DNA from: an uncultured bacterium
GTDB lineage: Bacteria; Patescibacteriota; Patescibacteriia; 2-12-FULL-60-25
Direction of reading: 5' to 3'
Assembly (NCBI GenBank): GCA_937949995.1
Contig: CALFEO010000013.1
Coordinates: 1 to 64,000, forward strand
DNA length: 64,000 bases
The notes beneath the pieces were generated by a model. It was not told the origin of the DNA and searched no databases. It saw only the letters and a program-made list of their open reading frames with translations. A program made the position numbers and the translations under genes. How positions within the stretch are numbered: position 1 is the stretch's first letter; each line of letters starts with the position of its first letter. Shown here piece by piece: positions 16,164 to 25,163 of this stretch.

Positions 16164-17672
16164 TTGAGCGATATTATGATGCCGATAGAAAAACTGATAC
16201 CACAAAATATTGAAGCCGAGATGTCGGTGCTTGGCAGTTTACTGTTGGATAAAGAGGCCATGATAAAAATCGGTGACAGCCTGGTGGGTGAAGATTTTTA
16301 CCTGCCTAAACATCAGGATATTTTTGAAACCATGGTGGAATTGTTCAAGCGCCACGAGCCGATAGACATTTTGTCGCTTTCCAATAAACTGGAAGAAAAG
16401 AAGATTTTGGAAAGCACGGGCGGAAGAGCGTACTTGATACAATTATCAAACACAGTGCCAACCGCCAGCCATGTTCAGCACTATGCCAACATCATTCAAA
16501 AAAAAGCGACTTTGAGGCGATTGATTTCGGCCAGCCAAGAGATTACAGCTCTGGGTTTTGAAGAGTCGGAAGACGTGGAAAAGATTTTGGACGGAGCCGA
16601 GAAAAAGCTGTTCAGTGTTTCGCAAAAGTTTTTGAAGACGGCGTTTACCAGCATTACCAATATTTTGGATACGGCTTTTGAGAGAATTGACGAGATCCAT
16701 CGTGAAAAAGGCAAGCTCCGCGGAGTACCTACCGGTTACGCGGATTTGGACGCACTTTTGGGAGGATTACAAAAAAGCGATTTGGTGATATTGGCGGCGC
16801 GTCCCTCTTGCGGAAAAACTTCGTTATCTTTGGATTTTATGCGCAGTGCGGCAGTTAAACATAAAATTCCGGTCGGCTATTTTTCGCTTGAGATGAGCAA
16901 AGAGCAGGTTGTTGACCGTTTGATTTGTGCGGAAGGCAATGTCGATTTGTGGAAGATGCGCACCGGCAGACTGACGGATCAAGGCGAACATGATGATTTT
17001 TCGCGCATTGGACATGCGATTGGAGTTTTATCAGAATCCCCAATTTATATTGACGACACGGCTTCGGCAAATATTATGGAGATCCGCACCAAAGCGCGCA
17101 GACTGCAAATGGAACACGGTTTGGGTTTTGTGATTATCGACTATTTACAACTCATGGAATCGCGCGGAAGCAATACGGATAACCGTGTTCAAGAGGTGGC
17201 GGATATAACGCGTGGACTTAAGAGCATTGCCCGTGAGCTGAATGTGCCGGTATTAGCCCTCTCACAGCTGTCGCGCGCTGTTGAGCAAACAAAACCAGCC
17301 ATACCCAAATTGTCGCATTTGCGCGAATCGGGATCCATCGAGCAGGATGCTGACGTTGTCATGTTCATTTATCGCAAAGCCGCTGATAAGAACTATCGCT
17401 TGGAAGATTTAAGCCCCGAAGAAAAGAATACGGCCGAAATTCACATTGCCAAACACCGCAACGGCCCCACCGGAGTTGTAAAATTATTCTTCGACAGCAC
17501 TCGTGCCAGCTTCCGCAACATGGCCAAACAACAAGGATCGGGTGCGCACGGATTGGCGCCGGCAACATCTTCGCCGGCAATCGCACCTCCGGCCATGGGC
17601 AATTTGCCGTCCGCGGAACCGTTTGACCCGTATACACCGATTACCAATACTCCCCCGCCGGGAAGCACATAA
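16164..17672 (+). CDS. dnaB: Replicative DNA helicase DnaB
   Basis: 502 residues with the N-terminal DnaB fold (PQNIEAEMSVLGSLL, about 10-110) and a RecA-like C-terminal domain. Walker A is AARPSCGKTS (about 210-220) and Walker B is LGFVIIDYLQLM, followed by LSQLSRAVE and LRESGSIEQDADVV. No intein. The C-terminus has a Pro/Ala-rich disordered tail of about 45 residues, longer than usual. The start is uncertain: TTG 16164 (MSDIMMP) or ATG 16176; AAAAGGT at 16154-16160 is not ideally spaced for either. Confidence 0.94.
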   Translation: MSDIMMPIEKLIPQNIEAEMSVLGSLLLDKEAMIKIGDSLVGEDFYLPKHQDIFETMVELFKRHEPIDILSLSNKLEEKKILESTGGRAYLIQLSNTVPTASHVQHYANIIQKKATLRRLISASQEITALGFEESEDVEKILDGAEKKLFSVSQKFLKTAFTSITNILDTAFERIDEIHREKGKLRGVPTGYADLDALLGGLQKSDLVILAARPSCGKTSLSLDFMRSAAVKHKIPVGYFSLEMSKEQVVDRLICAEGNVDLWKMRTGRLTDQGEHDDFSRIGHAIGVLSESPIYIDDTASANIMEIRTKARRLQMEHGLGFVIIDYLQLMESRGSNTDNRVQEVADITRGLKSIARELNVPVLALSQLSRAVEQTKPAIPKLSHLRESGSIEQDADVVMFIYRKAADKNYRLEDLSPEEKNTAEIHIAKHRNGPTGVVKLFFDSTRASFRNMAKQQGSGAHGLAPATSSPAIAPPAMGNLPSAEPFDPYTPITNTPPPGST

Positions 17673-17717
17673 TACTTGCCAAAAAGGTGTGAGTTGCTAA
17701 ACTGACAGTACGAATTG

Positions 17718-17806
17718 CGAATCTGCGCGAATTACGAATGGGTTGCATTTTATCCCGAGGGATAAAATGATAGCTTGATTACAAATTCGTAATTAGCGCA
17801 GATTCG
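17718..17806. repeat. Palindromic dispersed repeat, copy 1
   Basis: Arms CGAATCTGCGCGAATTACGA and its complement enclose an inner CATTTTATCCC/GGGATAAAATG hairpin. A near-identical copy is at 36147-36235. MITE-like, no ORF. Confidence 0.65.
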
Positions 17807-17917
17807 TCCCGCAATAATTATTTAATATATTTAAGGTATGCGGGATCCCGTTTACCCCGCAGTAAGCGGTGGCCAAAGGCGGTGATAATTCGTGCTGTAA
17901 CCCTTAATATAAGTTTT

Positions 17918-18229
17918 ATGTTCAACAAATTAAAACAATTTCAAGATGTCAGAAGCCGCGCCAAGCAGCTGCAAAAAGAGTTGGAGCAGGTCGAAATAGA
18001 GGGATCTGCGGGTTGGGGCAAGGTTAAAGTTATCGTAAACGGCAATCAAAGAGTAACCAAGGTTGATTTTGCGGATGAAGTTATGGGAGATAAAGACAAG
18101 CTCCAGACTTTGGTTAAAGAAGCCGTTAATGATGCCATGGAAAAAATGCAAAAAGAAATGGTTACCAAAATGAAAGACATGGGTGGCCTTGATTTGGCTC
18201 AAGATATACAAGGAATGATGGGGCAATAG
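17918..18229 (+). CDS. ybaB: Nucleoid-associated protein YbaB/EbfC
   Basis: 103 residues, the family's normal size. A dimeric DNA-binding protein usually encoded next to recR, as here. Features: an N-terminal helix (FNKLKQFQDVRSRAKQLQKEL), a central beta sheet with VKVIVNGNQRVTKVDFADEVM, and a C-terminal helix rich in Met/Lys. The start at 17918 gives the standard N-terminus and lies 7 nt after TAATAT (17905-17910), a leaderless pattern. The upstream in-frame ATG at 17882 is unlikely. Confidence 0.88.
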   Translation: MFNKLKQFQDVRSRAKQLQKELEQVEIEGSAGWGKVKVIVNGNQRVTKVDFADEVMGDKDKLQTLVKEAVNDAMEKMQKEMVTKMKDMGGLDLAQDIQGMMGQ

Positions 18230-18314
18230 CGTCAAACGTCAAACGTCAAACGTCTAATGTTTTTCTTTAGACCTTTCGACGTTAGACGTTAAACGTTCGA
18301 CGTTCGACGTATTT

Positions 18315-18917
18315 ATGTTAGTTCCCCGCAGTATTGATGAGCTTGCCAAGATGTTTGATAGATTGCCGGGCGTAGGGCCGCGGGCGGCTTTAAGGTATGC
18401 GTATTGGCTGGCCGGGCAGCCTAAGCCGTTGATTGCGCAGTTTGCGGAGGTGTTGAACAGATTAGCTCAAAAAATAACTCCTTGTTCGGTCTGCGGAATG
18501 TGGACTGATGAATCGCCATGTGCCATTTGCCGAGATCCGGAGAGGGATAAATCGCTTCTTTGCGTTGTAGCCAACAGCCAAGATATCAGAGTCATCGAAG
18601 ACGCAACAATCTATCGAGGTAAATACCACGTTCTTGGAGGCTTAATAGATCCGGTGGAAGGAAAAACCGCGGAACATCTGACAATCCAAAGACTATTGCA
18701 ACGTATAGCCAATTCCAATCCGCCTATCAGCGAGATTATTTTAGCCCTGGATCCTGACGTTTCGGGTGATACGACAGCCCTGTTTTTGACAAGACAGCTC
18801 AACAATCTGAATGTAACAGTCTCGCGCTTGGCACGAGGCATCCCCACCGGCGCACAAATTGAATATGCGGATGAAGCGACAATTACGGATGCGTATTTAA
18901 ATCGTAGGAAAAACTAA
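18315..18917 (+). CDS. recR: Recombination mediator protein RecR
   Basis: 200 residues. Acts with RecF/RecO in RecA loading at gaps. The N-terminal HhH (DRLPGVGPRAALRYAYWL) is followed by a C4 zinc finger (CSVCGMWTDESPCAIC, about 57-72) and a Toprim domain (LLCVVANSQDIRVIEDATIY, HVLGGLIDPVEG). It is preceded by ybaB with an 85-bp gap containing a strong inverted repeat of 'aacgt/acgtt' words. dnaX, often in this cluster, is not in the window. Confidence 0.94.
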   Translation: MLVPRSIDELAKMFDRLPGVGPRAALRYAYWLAGQPKPLIAQFAEVLNRLAQKITPCSVCGMWTDESPCAICRDPERDKSLLCVVANSQDIRVIEDATIYRGKYHVLGGLIDPVEGKTAEHLTIQRLLQRIANSNPPISEIILALDPDVSGDTTALFLTRQLNNLNVTVSRLARGIPTGAQIEYADEATITDAYLNRRKN

Positions 18918-19190
18918 CATAACATACCAAATTATGAATTAAGAATTAACCCACTTCGCTAAAGCTTCGAGGGTCAGGAGAATTAAGAATGTTGGAATCG
19001 CATGCCATAAATGCAAAATTAATAATGCATAGTGAACAATGCATAGTGCACAATGATTGTATCGCTGGCGTGATATTTATTTATATAATGATCAAATTCC
19101 AATATCATGCATCATGCATTATGCATTATTAATTAAGTACAGTAATGCCGAAGGCTACGTTCATTTTTAATTCATAATTCTTAATTCATA
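18918..19190. repeat. Intergenic A+T-rich palindromic region
   Basis: Several nested inverted repeats of 'taattaagaatt' and 'ATGCATAATGCAT' words, plus a 'cccacttcgct' word also seen three times near 5205-5235. No gene seen. Confidence 0.5.
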
Positions 19191-19224
19191 ATTAAAAATC
19201 AGAGCGTTGCGCTCTGATTTTTTA
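19191..19224. terminator. Terminator after rplU
   Basis: AAATCAGAGC-GTTGC-GCTCTGATTT flanked by A/T runs on both sides. It serves rplU on the minus strand and could work in both directions. Confidence 0.8.
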
Positions 19225-19533
19225 GTTGATTTTGGTGATTTTTACCTTGGTGAACGCTTGGCGGTGGCCGATGCGTTTTTTGTAACGAACCTTATTCTTA
19301 TATTTAACGGTCATTACTTTTTTGCCTTTGCCTTGCTCCATGATTTCGGCGGTTACTTTTGAGCTTAACTCGGGAGTACCGACTTGGACATTGGAACCAT
19401 CATCTTCGGCTATCAAGAGGACTTTATCAAAAACAACCGAATCGCCTTTTTCGCCGGCGAGCTTTTCAACATTAAGGGTTTCACCCTCTTTGGCGATATA
19501 TTGCTTACCGCCGGTAGCTATTACTGCAAACAT
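19222..19533 (-). CDS. rplU: 50S ribosomal protein L21
   Basis: 103 residues, complete bL21: MFAVIATGGKQYIAKEG at the start, KVTAEIMEQGKGKKVMTVKYKNKVRYKKRIGHRQ at the C-terminal RNA-binding end. rpmA (L27), the usual neighbour, does not follow. TAATAT (19548-19543) lies 9 nt before the ATG and no Shine-Dalgarno is visible, suggesting leaderless transcription. Terminator at 19191-19224. Confidence 0.95.
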   Translation of the reverse strand: MFAVIATGGKQYIAKEGETLNVEKLAGEKGDSVVFDKVLLIAEDDGSNVQVGTPELSSKVTAEIMEQGKGKKVMTVKYKNKVRYKKRIGHRQAFTKVKITKIN

Positions 19534-19850
19534 AATGGGGCTATATTAGACGAAGTTAAGCGAAATGTCAAATCGGAACAGCGTCGCTCGTCACACGTCG
19601 CTCGTCACACGTGACAATTGAGATTTTTAGCTAAAATTAGAGAAATTGTTTGAAATGAGACTTGCTCTTTTGTCATTTCGAGCGAAGGTGAGAAATCTCC
19701 GCTTAAACAAACATGGTTGGTGGCAACAGTGGAGATTTCTCACATCCGATTCGAAATGACGAATTGTTTTTTGGTTGGTGATAACGGTGGAGATTTCTCA
19801 CATCCGATGCGCCTAAGGAGCAGAAATGACGAATTGTTATTTGATTAGTG
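19534..19850. repeat. Intergenic region with short tandem repeats
   Basis: Two copies of a 'gagatttctcacatccgat..gaaatgacgaattgtt' block (about 19730-19840) and a 'gtcgctcgtcacac' doublet near 19585-19608. No gene seen. Confidence 0.5.
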
Positions 19851-19937
19851 GTTAAGCACAACCCCAACCCCTTATCAGGGGCTTATTAACCAAATAACAG
19901 CCCCCTGATAAGGGGGTTTGGGGGTTGTGCCAGTTAA
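19851..19937. repeat. Large inverted repeat
   Basis: Arms of about 27-30 bp (GCACAACCCCAACCCCTTAT at 19856-19875 and its near-complement ending at 19930) enclose a ~17-nt A+T-rich loop. It may be an unusual bidirectional terminator or a MITE remnant. It lies just beyond the 3' end of the DUF192 gene. Confidence 0.55.
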
Positions 19938-19944
19938 CTGGTGG

Positions 19945-20475
19945 CTAGTAGCTTATCCTGTCTCCGATGTTCCAGCCGTAGCGGTCGGAGAGGCCGGCGT
20001 TGACCTCGAGGACTTTGTCGGCGATTGATTTTGAGGTGTAGGTTGCCGGCCAAACAAGACCTGATGAGGCGGGCATGTTTTTGGCAATGTCGACGATGGT
20101 GTTGCCGCGGATGAAGATCATATCGATATCAAAGAGCATATCTTTCATCCAAAAAGTACGGTAATCCATATCGGGGAACAAAAACAACATACCTTGATTA
20201 TCAAGCAGTTGACCGCGTCCGGATAGGCCCTGCACCACCTCATCATCCGCAGATGCGACAAAAACTTGCAGTTTGGTATCTTTGACGATGATGGTTTGCT
20301 TGGTTTGATTGAATCCATCCGAATATTGTTTGAGATTATTGCGGACCAAAGAGACGGTTGCGACGGGGATGAAAATAAGCAGAACCAAAAATGTAATGAA
20401 GACGATAAAAAAAATCTTGGCGTATTTTTTATGTCCGCAAGAATCGCATAACGGTTTAATCTCCATCGTGCTCAT
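19945..20475 (-). CDS. DUF192 family membrane-anchored protein
   Basis: 176 residues. An N-terminal CDSCGHKKYAK zinc-like stub is followed by one membrane helix (IFFIVFITFLVLLIFIPVA) and a DUF192 domain (LQVFVASADDEVVQGLSGR, GMLFLFPDMDYRTFWMKDML, IFIRGNTIVDI). DUF192 proteins are small exported proteins of unknown biochemical role. The start at 20475 is chosen for its ATGA overlap with the upstream glycosyl-phosphotransferase; the 50 codons further upstream are antisense-like extension. Confidence 0.8.
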   Translation of the reverse strand: MSTMEIKPLCDSCGHKKYAKIFFIVFITFLVLLIFIPVATVSLVRNNLKQYSDGFNQTKQTIIVKDTKLQVFVASADDEVVQGLSGRGQLLDNQGMLFLFPDMDYRTFWMKDMLFDIDMIFIRGNTIVDIAKNMPASSGLVWPATYTSKSIADKVLEVNAGLSDRYGWNIGDRISY

Positions 20476-21569
20476 AGCTTTGGTTTTGGTAAACGGCGCT
20501 GGATGGCTTTGTCGGCCAGCCAGGAAATCAGCAGTGTGAGGATTACCAGCACGAAAACCAAAAACATTTTTCCGCTGGTTTGCAAAAACAAAGCGGCAAA
20601 TCCCGCAGATGCCGAGATGAGCCAAAAAAGATGCACTGCACGGCGATGTGACATGCCGGCCGCCAAAAGACGGAAGTGCAGATGCGTGCTATCGCCTTTA
20701 AACCAAGGTTTATGATTGAGAATACGACGCAGGACGACAAAACCGATATCAGCAATGGGAATGGCGAGTACGGCAAGAGCAATGGCAAGTTTAGCGCTGG
20801 AGACAATAGCTAAAAAACCGAGACAAAAACCGGCGATAGTACTCCCCGACTCTCCAAGATATTGTTTGGCGGGGAAACGATTGTGCGGTAAAAATCCGGC
20901 GAATGAACCGGCAACCACGGCGGAAAGTATGGCGGTGGCGGGTTGAAAAAAAACGGTCATCGTTGAAAGAATGCCGACCATGGCCGCGCCGATGATACCG
21001 ATACCCGAAACCAAACCATCCAAACCATCGGTGAGTTTTGTGGCATACATGGCAACCAAGAGCCAAATAACGGTAAGCAGATCGTTGGGCAGAGATAATG
21101 TCCAATAGCCCAGCGACCATTGCCACCAGTTTAAAAACAAAGGCGCCGAACTGGTAGGGTCGGTTACGTGGATGATGGAGGTGCCGGTTATGACGACGAT
21201 AACGGCGGCAAGAACCGGAAACATGAAACTTTTCCAAGCCTTCAGATCCAGCCAATCATCCAAAAAACCACCGGTTAACAAGATAATCAATCCGGCCGCA
21301 AAACCGATTAATTGCAATGAAGAGATTTTGCCGATCCAAAGAGGCGAAATGGAAGTAAAAACAATTATTCCGACTATAATCGTAATCCCTATGCCCAAAC
21401 CTCCCAATAACGGAACCGGTTCTTTTTGAATTTTACGCTCTTGCTTGGGTGAATCCACGATTTGATGCTTAAGTGCCAAATATCGACTGAGTTTGCTGAA
21501 TAAAAAAGAGACAGCGCCCGTGCCGGCGAAGGCAATCAATGAATAGAAAGAGAGAGTTTGCCAGGACAT
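20472..21569 (-). CDS. Undecaprenyl-phosphate glycosyl-1-phosphate transferase (WecA/TagO/MraY type)
   Basis: 365 residues, about ten membrane helices. This family moves a sugar-1-phosphate from a UDP-sugar to undecaprenyl phosphate on the inner face of the membrane. Seen here: GGFLDDWLDLKAWKSF (the DD motif), TDGLDGLVSG (catalytic Asp loop) and the C-terminal GDSTHLHFRLLAAGMSHRRAV. The HLHFRL motif fits WecA/TagO (GlcNAc-1-P) better than MraY. It probably starts a surface polysaccharide rather than lipid I. Coupled to the DUF192 gene by an ATGA overlap. Confidence 0.87.
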   Translation of the reverse strand: MSWQTLSFYSLIAFAGTGAVSFLFSKLSRYLALKHQIVDSPKQERKIQKEPVPLLGGLGIGITIIVGIIVFTSISPLWIGKISSLQLIGFAAGLIILLTGGFLDDWLDLKAWKSFMFPVLAAVIVVITGTSIIHVTDPTSSAPLFLNWWQWSLGYWTLSLPNDLLTVIWLLVAMYATKLTDGLDGLVSGIGIIGAAMVGILSTMTVFFQPATAILSAVVAGSFAGFLPHNRFPAKQYLGESGSTIAGFCLGFLAIVSSAKLAIALAVLAIPIADIGFVVLRRILNHKPWFKGDSTHLHFRLLAAGMSHRRAVHLFWLISASAGFAALFLQTSGKMFLVFVLVILTLLISWLADKAIQRRLPKPKL

Positions 21570-21574
21570 AGGAT

Positions 21575-21720
21575 GAGCTGCCAGCTGCCAGCTGCCAGCT
21601 ACTAGCTTCTAGCTTCTAGCTACTAGCTACTAGCTTTTAGCTGCAAGCTAACAACTGCCGGCTAACTGTGATTAAAGGCTAGTGACTAGTGGCTAGTAGC
21701 TAGAAGCCGGTAGTTGTTTA
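21575..21720. repeat. 'ctagctactagcttctag' satellite
   Basis: Low-complexity tandem words (agctgccagct, ctagcttctag, ctactagct) with inverted halves. The same satellite occurs at 29968-30056 and about 41432-41462, always between genes. Confidence 0.6.
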
Positions 21721-21721
21721 T

Positions 21722-24439
21722 TTAGTAGGGATTTACGGCTTTTTGGACAGAGAGTGAGCCGTCATCATTCAACACCACCGTATCGTGTCTGGCAACTTCG
21801 TTTTTGAGGATAATGTCGGCCAGAGGGGTTTCGATTTTATCTTGGATGACCCGGCGCATGGGACGGGCGCCGAAAGCCGGATCAAAGCCCGCGTCGGCAA
21901 GTTCTTCGACGGCGATATCCGAAGCGCGAAAGTTGATGCTTTTGGCTTCCAAAGCTTTGACCACGCTGTTTAACATGAGCCAAGCGATTTGCACCACCTC
22001 GTCGCGAGTCAGAGGTTTGAAGACAATGACGCTGTCAAAACGATTCAAGAATTCGGGACGGAAATATGACTTGAGTTCGCGTTCCAATAAAATGGTTTTG
22101 ATTTTATCAAGAGACTCACCTTGTGATACGGCGCTTTGAATGTAGGACGTGCCGGCATTGGAAGTCATGATGACGATTGTGTTGGTAAAATCTATGGTTC
22201 GACCGACGCTGTCGGTAAGACGGCCGTCGTCCATAACCTGCAAAAACAAAGTTAATATCTCGGGGTGAGCTTTTTCGATTTCGTCCAAAAGGACGATTGT
22301 GAACGGGCGTTTGCGTACAGCCTCGGTGAGCAGGCCGCCGCGGTCATCGCCCGGTATGCCGATCATGCGGCCGATGGAAGATTGTTCTTGATATTCGGAC
22401 ATGTCGAGGCGCACCATGGCATTTTCATCGCCAAAATATTCTTTGGCCAGTGTTTTGGCGGTTTCGGTTTTGCCGACGCCGGTTGGACCCAAGAATAAAA
22501 AGTTGGCGATAGGACGTTTGCCTTCGCGAAGTTCGGCGCGCGCACGGCGAATGGCCCTGGAGACAGCGACCACAGCTTCGTCTTGGCCGATGACACGGCC
22601 ATGCATACGTTCTTCGAGATTCAAGAGCTTATCCGATTCTTCTTTGGTGACCATCTCAACGGGAATATTGGTTTTTTCGTGAACAACTTTGGCCACATCC
22701 GAATCCGTAACAACCGCATTCTCACCTTTGGTTTTGCGAGTCAGGACAGCCGTTTCACGCAAAACGTTTAAAGCGTTTTGCGGAGGCGCGACGTCGTGAA
22801 GATAGCGCAAAGACAAGGTGGCGGCTTTTTCCAAGGCGCCGTAGGAAATGAAGACATGATTTTTATATTCGATTTGCCCGGATTTGGCCATCAGTACCCT
22901 GATTGTCTGCTCAGCGTCGGGATGCGGAATATCGACTCTGACCATCAATTTACCCAAACGCCTGCGCTCCAAATATTGAGTCCAAGCCTCGGGAGTGGCT
23001 GTGGCAACCACCTGAAAACGGCCTTTTTCGATTTCACTGGCAAAAGTTTCGGCCAAGTCCATGGGACCGGATCCACTGCCGACCAAGGCCTCGATGCCGT
23101 AAAGCGCCAAGACAATATTGCCCGAGATGGCGACTTCGTGGAGCATGGTGATAAGGCGTTCGGCGGCCAAGCCCGAATCGCCGGCTGCCACAACTTGAGC
23201 CAAGTTGACGGAAACAAGGCGTTTATCAAATAAAATTTCCGGGACTTGTTCCATAACCATGAGACGAGCCAATTGCTCGACCAGAGCGGCTTTGCCGACA
23301 CCTTGCTCGCCAACCAAAACAACCGAGCTTTGCCCGCTTTCCAATCCGCGCAACATGTTTTCGACCACGGTGTCATTGCCAACCAATTGCGGCAGATAAC
23401 CTTGACGCGCCAAAAGAGTTAAATCTTCGCTAAAGTGATCCAGAATTGAGGTTTGAATGGCTGTCATGGCGCGATTCATACCGGATTTGGGCTTAAAACG
23501 CGCCAATTCCACAAAACGATGCTGGTCTTCGCGCAAGCGCTCTTGCAATAAAACCCATTCCGCGACATGAACCATATGCGATTTGGGATAACCGAGCCTA
23601 TCGATAAGGTCTTGCAGTTTTTCGCTTTCCAAATAAGACTGCAAAAATATTTCCATGGGTGTAACGTATTTGCGCCCGGTACGATTGGCAAGATCAAAAG
23701 CGGCGGCCAAAGCGCGTTTTGCCTCGCGAGAAAAACTGATAGGCGGTTTGCCGGATGAACCCGATAGCAACAATCTAACCAGAGGATCTTTGACGGTTTC
23801 GAAATTCATGCTTAAGCGGGCGATGAATAATCCCCCGCTTCGTGAAGTCAGCACGGCGGCAAATAGAACTTCGGGAGTAATTTCGACAATATGCAAATCT
23901 TTTGCCAACCGATATGCGGATTCGACGACTTCCATGGCCTCGGGAGAAAAATACGGAGCCACCTCGATGGCGGTGGGTACATTGGAAGATTGACGTTTTA
24001 ATTTAGACGCAACCGGCAAATAGCCCGGAAGAGTTTTGGCGGGAGATGTAAATTCAACCAAACGAAAAACAAAAAAAGCTCCGAGTACCACAGAGAGATA
24101 AAAAAGAGTGATAAACCAATAACCACTGGTCCAGAAAGCCAAAGTTTGAACTTCGGCATAAGTAAAATCACGGATCGTGAATGCCAAGAACAATCCCAAA
24201 AATAGAATGATCAAAGATAAAATGGACAAATGAAAAATGGCATTGACCTTGATGCGGAGCTTGCGTAAAGCGATGGTGATTTCGTCGATGATAACATTCC
24301 AAACCAAAAAGCCTTCATCAGCAGGGATGCCAATGCCGGCGCCTTTGCAAACACGGCAAGAAGCCGAAGCCCGCGGATCGGCTCCGCAGGCATTGCAAAC
24401 TATGGCTTCGGGCACTTGTGGAGATTCTGATTCGGGCAT
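21722..24439 (-). CDS. Membrane-anchored ClpC-like AAA+ ATPase with degenerate first ATPase domain
   Basis: 905 residues. An N-terminal zinc motif (CNACG...CRVCKGAG, about 14-40), two membrane helices (about 75-140), a Clp-N-like region (about 170-310), then two AAA+ domains. In the first, Walker A reads GEQGVGKA (Thr/Ser replaced by Ala) and the Walker B acidic pair is missing (LALYGIEALVG). The second is intact (GPTGVGKTETAK, VLLDEIEKAHPE, TSNAG, RPEFLNRFD). I see no IGF/VGF-type ClpP-binding loop in its expected place. Such membrane-bound ClpC/B relatives are known in CPR genomes. The start at 24439 follows the upstream stop by one base. Confidence 0.88.
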   Translation of the reverse strand: MPESESPQVPEAIVCNACGADPRASASCRVCKGAGIGIPADEGFLVWNVIIDEITIALRKLRIKVNAIFHLSILSLIILFLGLFLAFTIRDFTYAEVQTLAFWTSGYWFITLFYLSVVLGAFFVFRLVEFTSPAKTLPGYLPVASKLKRQSSNVPTAIEVAPYFSPEAMEVVESAYRLAKDLHIVEITPEVLFAAVLTSRSGGLFIARLSMNFETVKDPLVRLLLSGSSGKPPISFSREAKRALAAAFDLANRTGRKYVTPMEIFLQSYLESEKLQDLIDRLGYPKSHMVHVAEWVLLQERLREDQHRFVELARFKPKSGMNRAMTAIQTSILDHFSEDLTLLARQGYLPQLVGNDTVVENMLRGLESGQSSVVLVGEQGVGKAALVEQLARLMVMEQVPEILFDKRLVSVNLAQVVAAGDSGLAAERLITMLHEVAISGNIVLALYGIEALVGSGSGPMDLAETFASEIEKGRFQVVATATPEAWTQYLERRRLGKLMVRVDIPHPDAEQTIRVLMAKSGQIEYKNHVFISYGALEKAATLSLRYLHDVAPPQNALNVLRETAVLTRKTKGENAVVTDSDVAKVVHEKTNIPVEMVTKEESDKLLNLEERMHGRVIGQDEAVVAVSRAIRRARAELREGKRPIANFLFLGPTGVGKTETAKTLAKEYFGDENAMVRLDMSEYQEQSSIGRMIGIPGDDRGGLLTEAVRKRPFTIVLLDEIEKAHPEILTLFLQVMDDGRLTDSVGRTIDFTNTIVIMTSNAGTSYIQSAVSQGESLDKIKTILLERELKSYFRPEFLNRFDSVIVFKPLTRDEVVQIAWLMLNSVVKALEAKSINFRASDIAVEELADAGFDPAFGARPMRRVIQDKIETPLADIILKNEVARHDTVVLNDDGSLSVQKAVNPY

Positions 24440-24440
24440 A

Positions 24441-24815
24441 TTAAAATAGACCGGCAAAGATATTTTGCAAGGCCATCGTTAAAGCGAGAGGCGGAACAAT
24501 CATCCAGCAAATTATTAAAAACAAATAGGCCAAAGATTCTATGGCTAAAGCTATGGCACGAGCCGATATAACAGCGATGCGCATGCCCACGCTGATGAGA
24601 CGGCCGGTCAAATCGTATTGCGCGTACATGGGCACAAAAAAGTTTTTGATCCAAACCCGAAAAGCATACTGCTTGGAACGATAAACAATGCCTTCGTAAC
24701 ACCAGTTGATAAACCTTTTTAATCCTTTCGTGTACCACCAAACGGGAAACCAAATAACACTGCCGATCAGATCGACGAATACTATACGCGCCAAAGCGCC
24801 GGACCTTTGAAGCAT
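24441..24815 (-). CDS. Small membrane protein, 124 aa
   Basis: Two or three hydrophobic helices (IVFVDLIGSVIWFPVWWY near 12-30; ISARAIALAIESLAYLFLIICWMIVPPLALTMAL near 82-116). It precedes the ClpC-like gene by one base (TAATATG), so it is probably a partner or anchor of that ATPase. The start at 24815 is favoured: a perfect TATAAT (24827-24822) lies only 6 nt upstream, the clearest leaderless configuration in the window. Family not recognised. Confidence 0.75.
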   Translation of the reverse strand: MLQRSGALARIVFVDLIGSVIWFPVWWYTKGLKRFINWCYEGIVYRSKQYAFRVWIKNFFVPMYAQYDLTGRLISVGMRIAVISARAIALAIESLAYLFLIICWMIVPPLALTMALQNIFAGLF

Positions 24816-24854
24816 GGCTGTATTATAGCACAACTTAATCATAGTCGTAACGAC

Positions 24855-25092
24855 TATGAGTTTATCAAGTCTAAAGTATAAAGTTCATCAAGAGTGACTT
24901 AAGAGTTCATCAAGTTTAAAGTCTAAAGTTCATCAAGAGTTTATCAAGAGTTCATCCCGCTACGACTAAACGGCTTCGCGGGACAGGTAAAGTTAAAAGT
25001 AACAAGTTCGTCAAGAGAAGCTTAAGTAACTCTTGATGAACTTTAGTCTTGATAAACTTGTTACTTAATTAGATGAACTTGTTACTTAAAGT
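24855..25092. repeat. 'agttcatcaag' repeat block
   Basis: Rearranged member of the 3768-4068 MITE family, with the additional insert 'cccgctacgactaaacggcttcgcggg' that recurs at about 28775 and 28900. No gene seen. Confidence 0.55.
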
Positions 25093-25107
25093 CTTTGGTT
25101 TTTTGAA

Positions 25108-25134
25108 ATGAAAAACCCGCGGAGTTGCGGGGTT
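25108..25134 (-). terminator. Terminator of the 25164 gene
   Basis: Minus-strand AACCCCGC-AACTCC-GCGGGTT followed by TTTCATTTC. Nearly identical to 25738-25763. Confidence 0.7.
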
Positions 25135-25163
25135 GTAAAAATGTTCGAATAGGGCGCTGTGAT

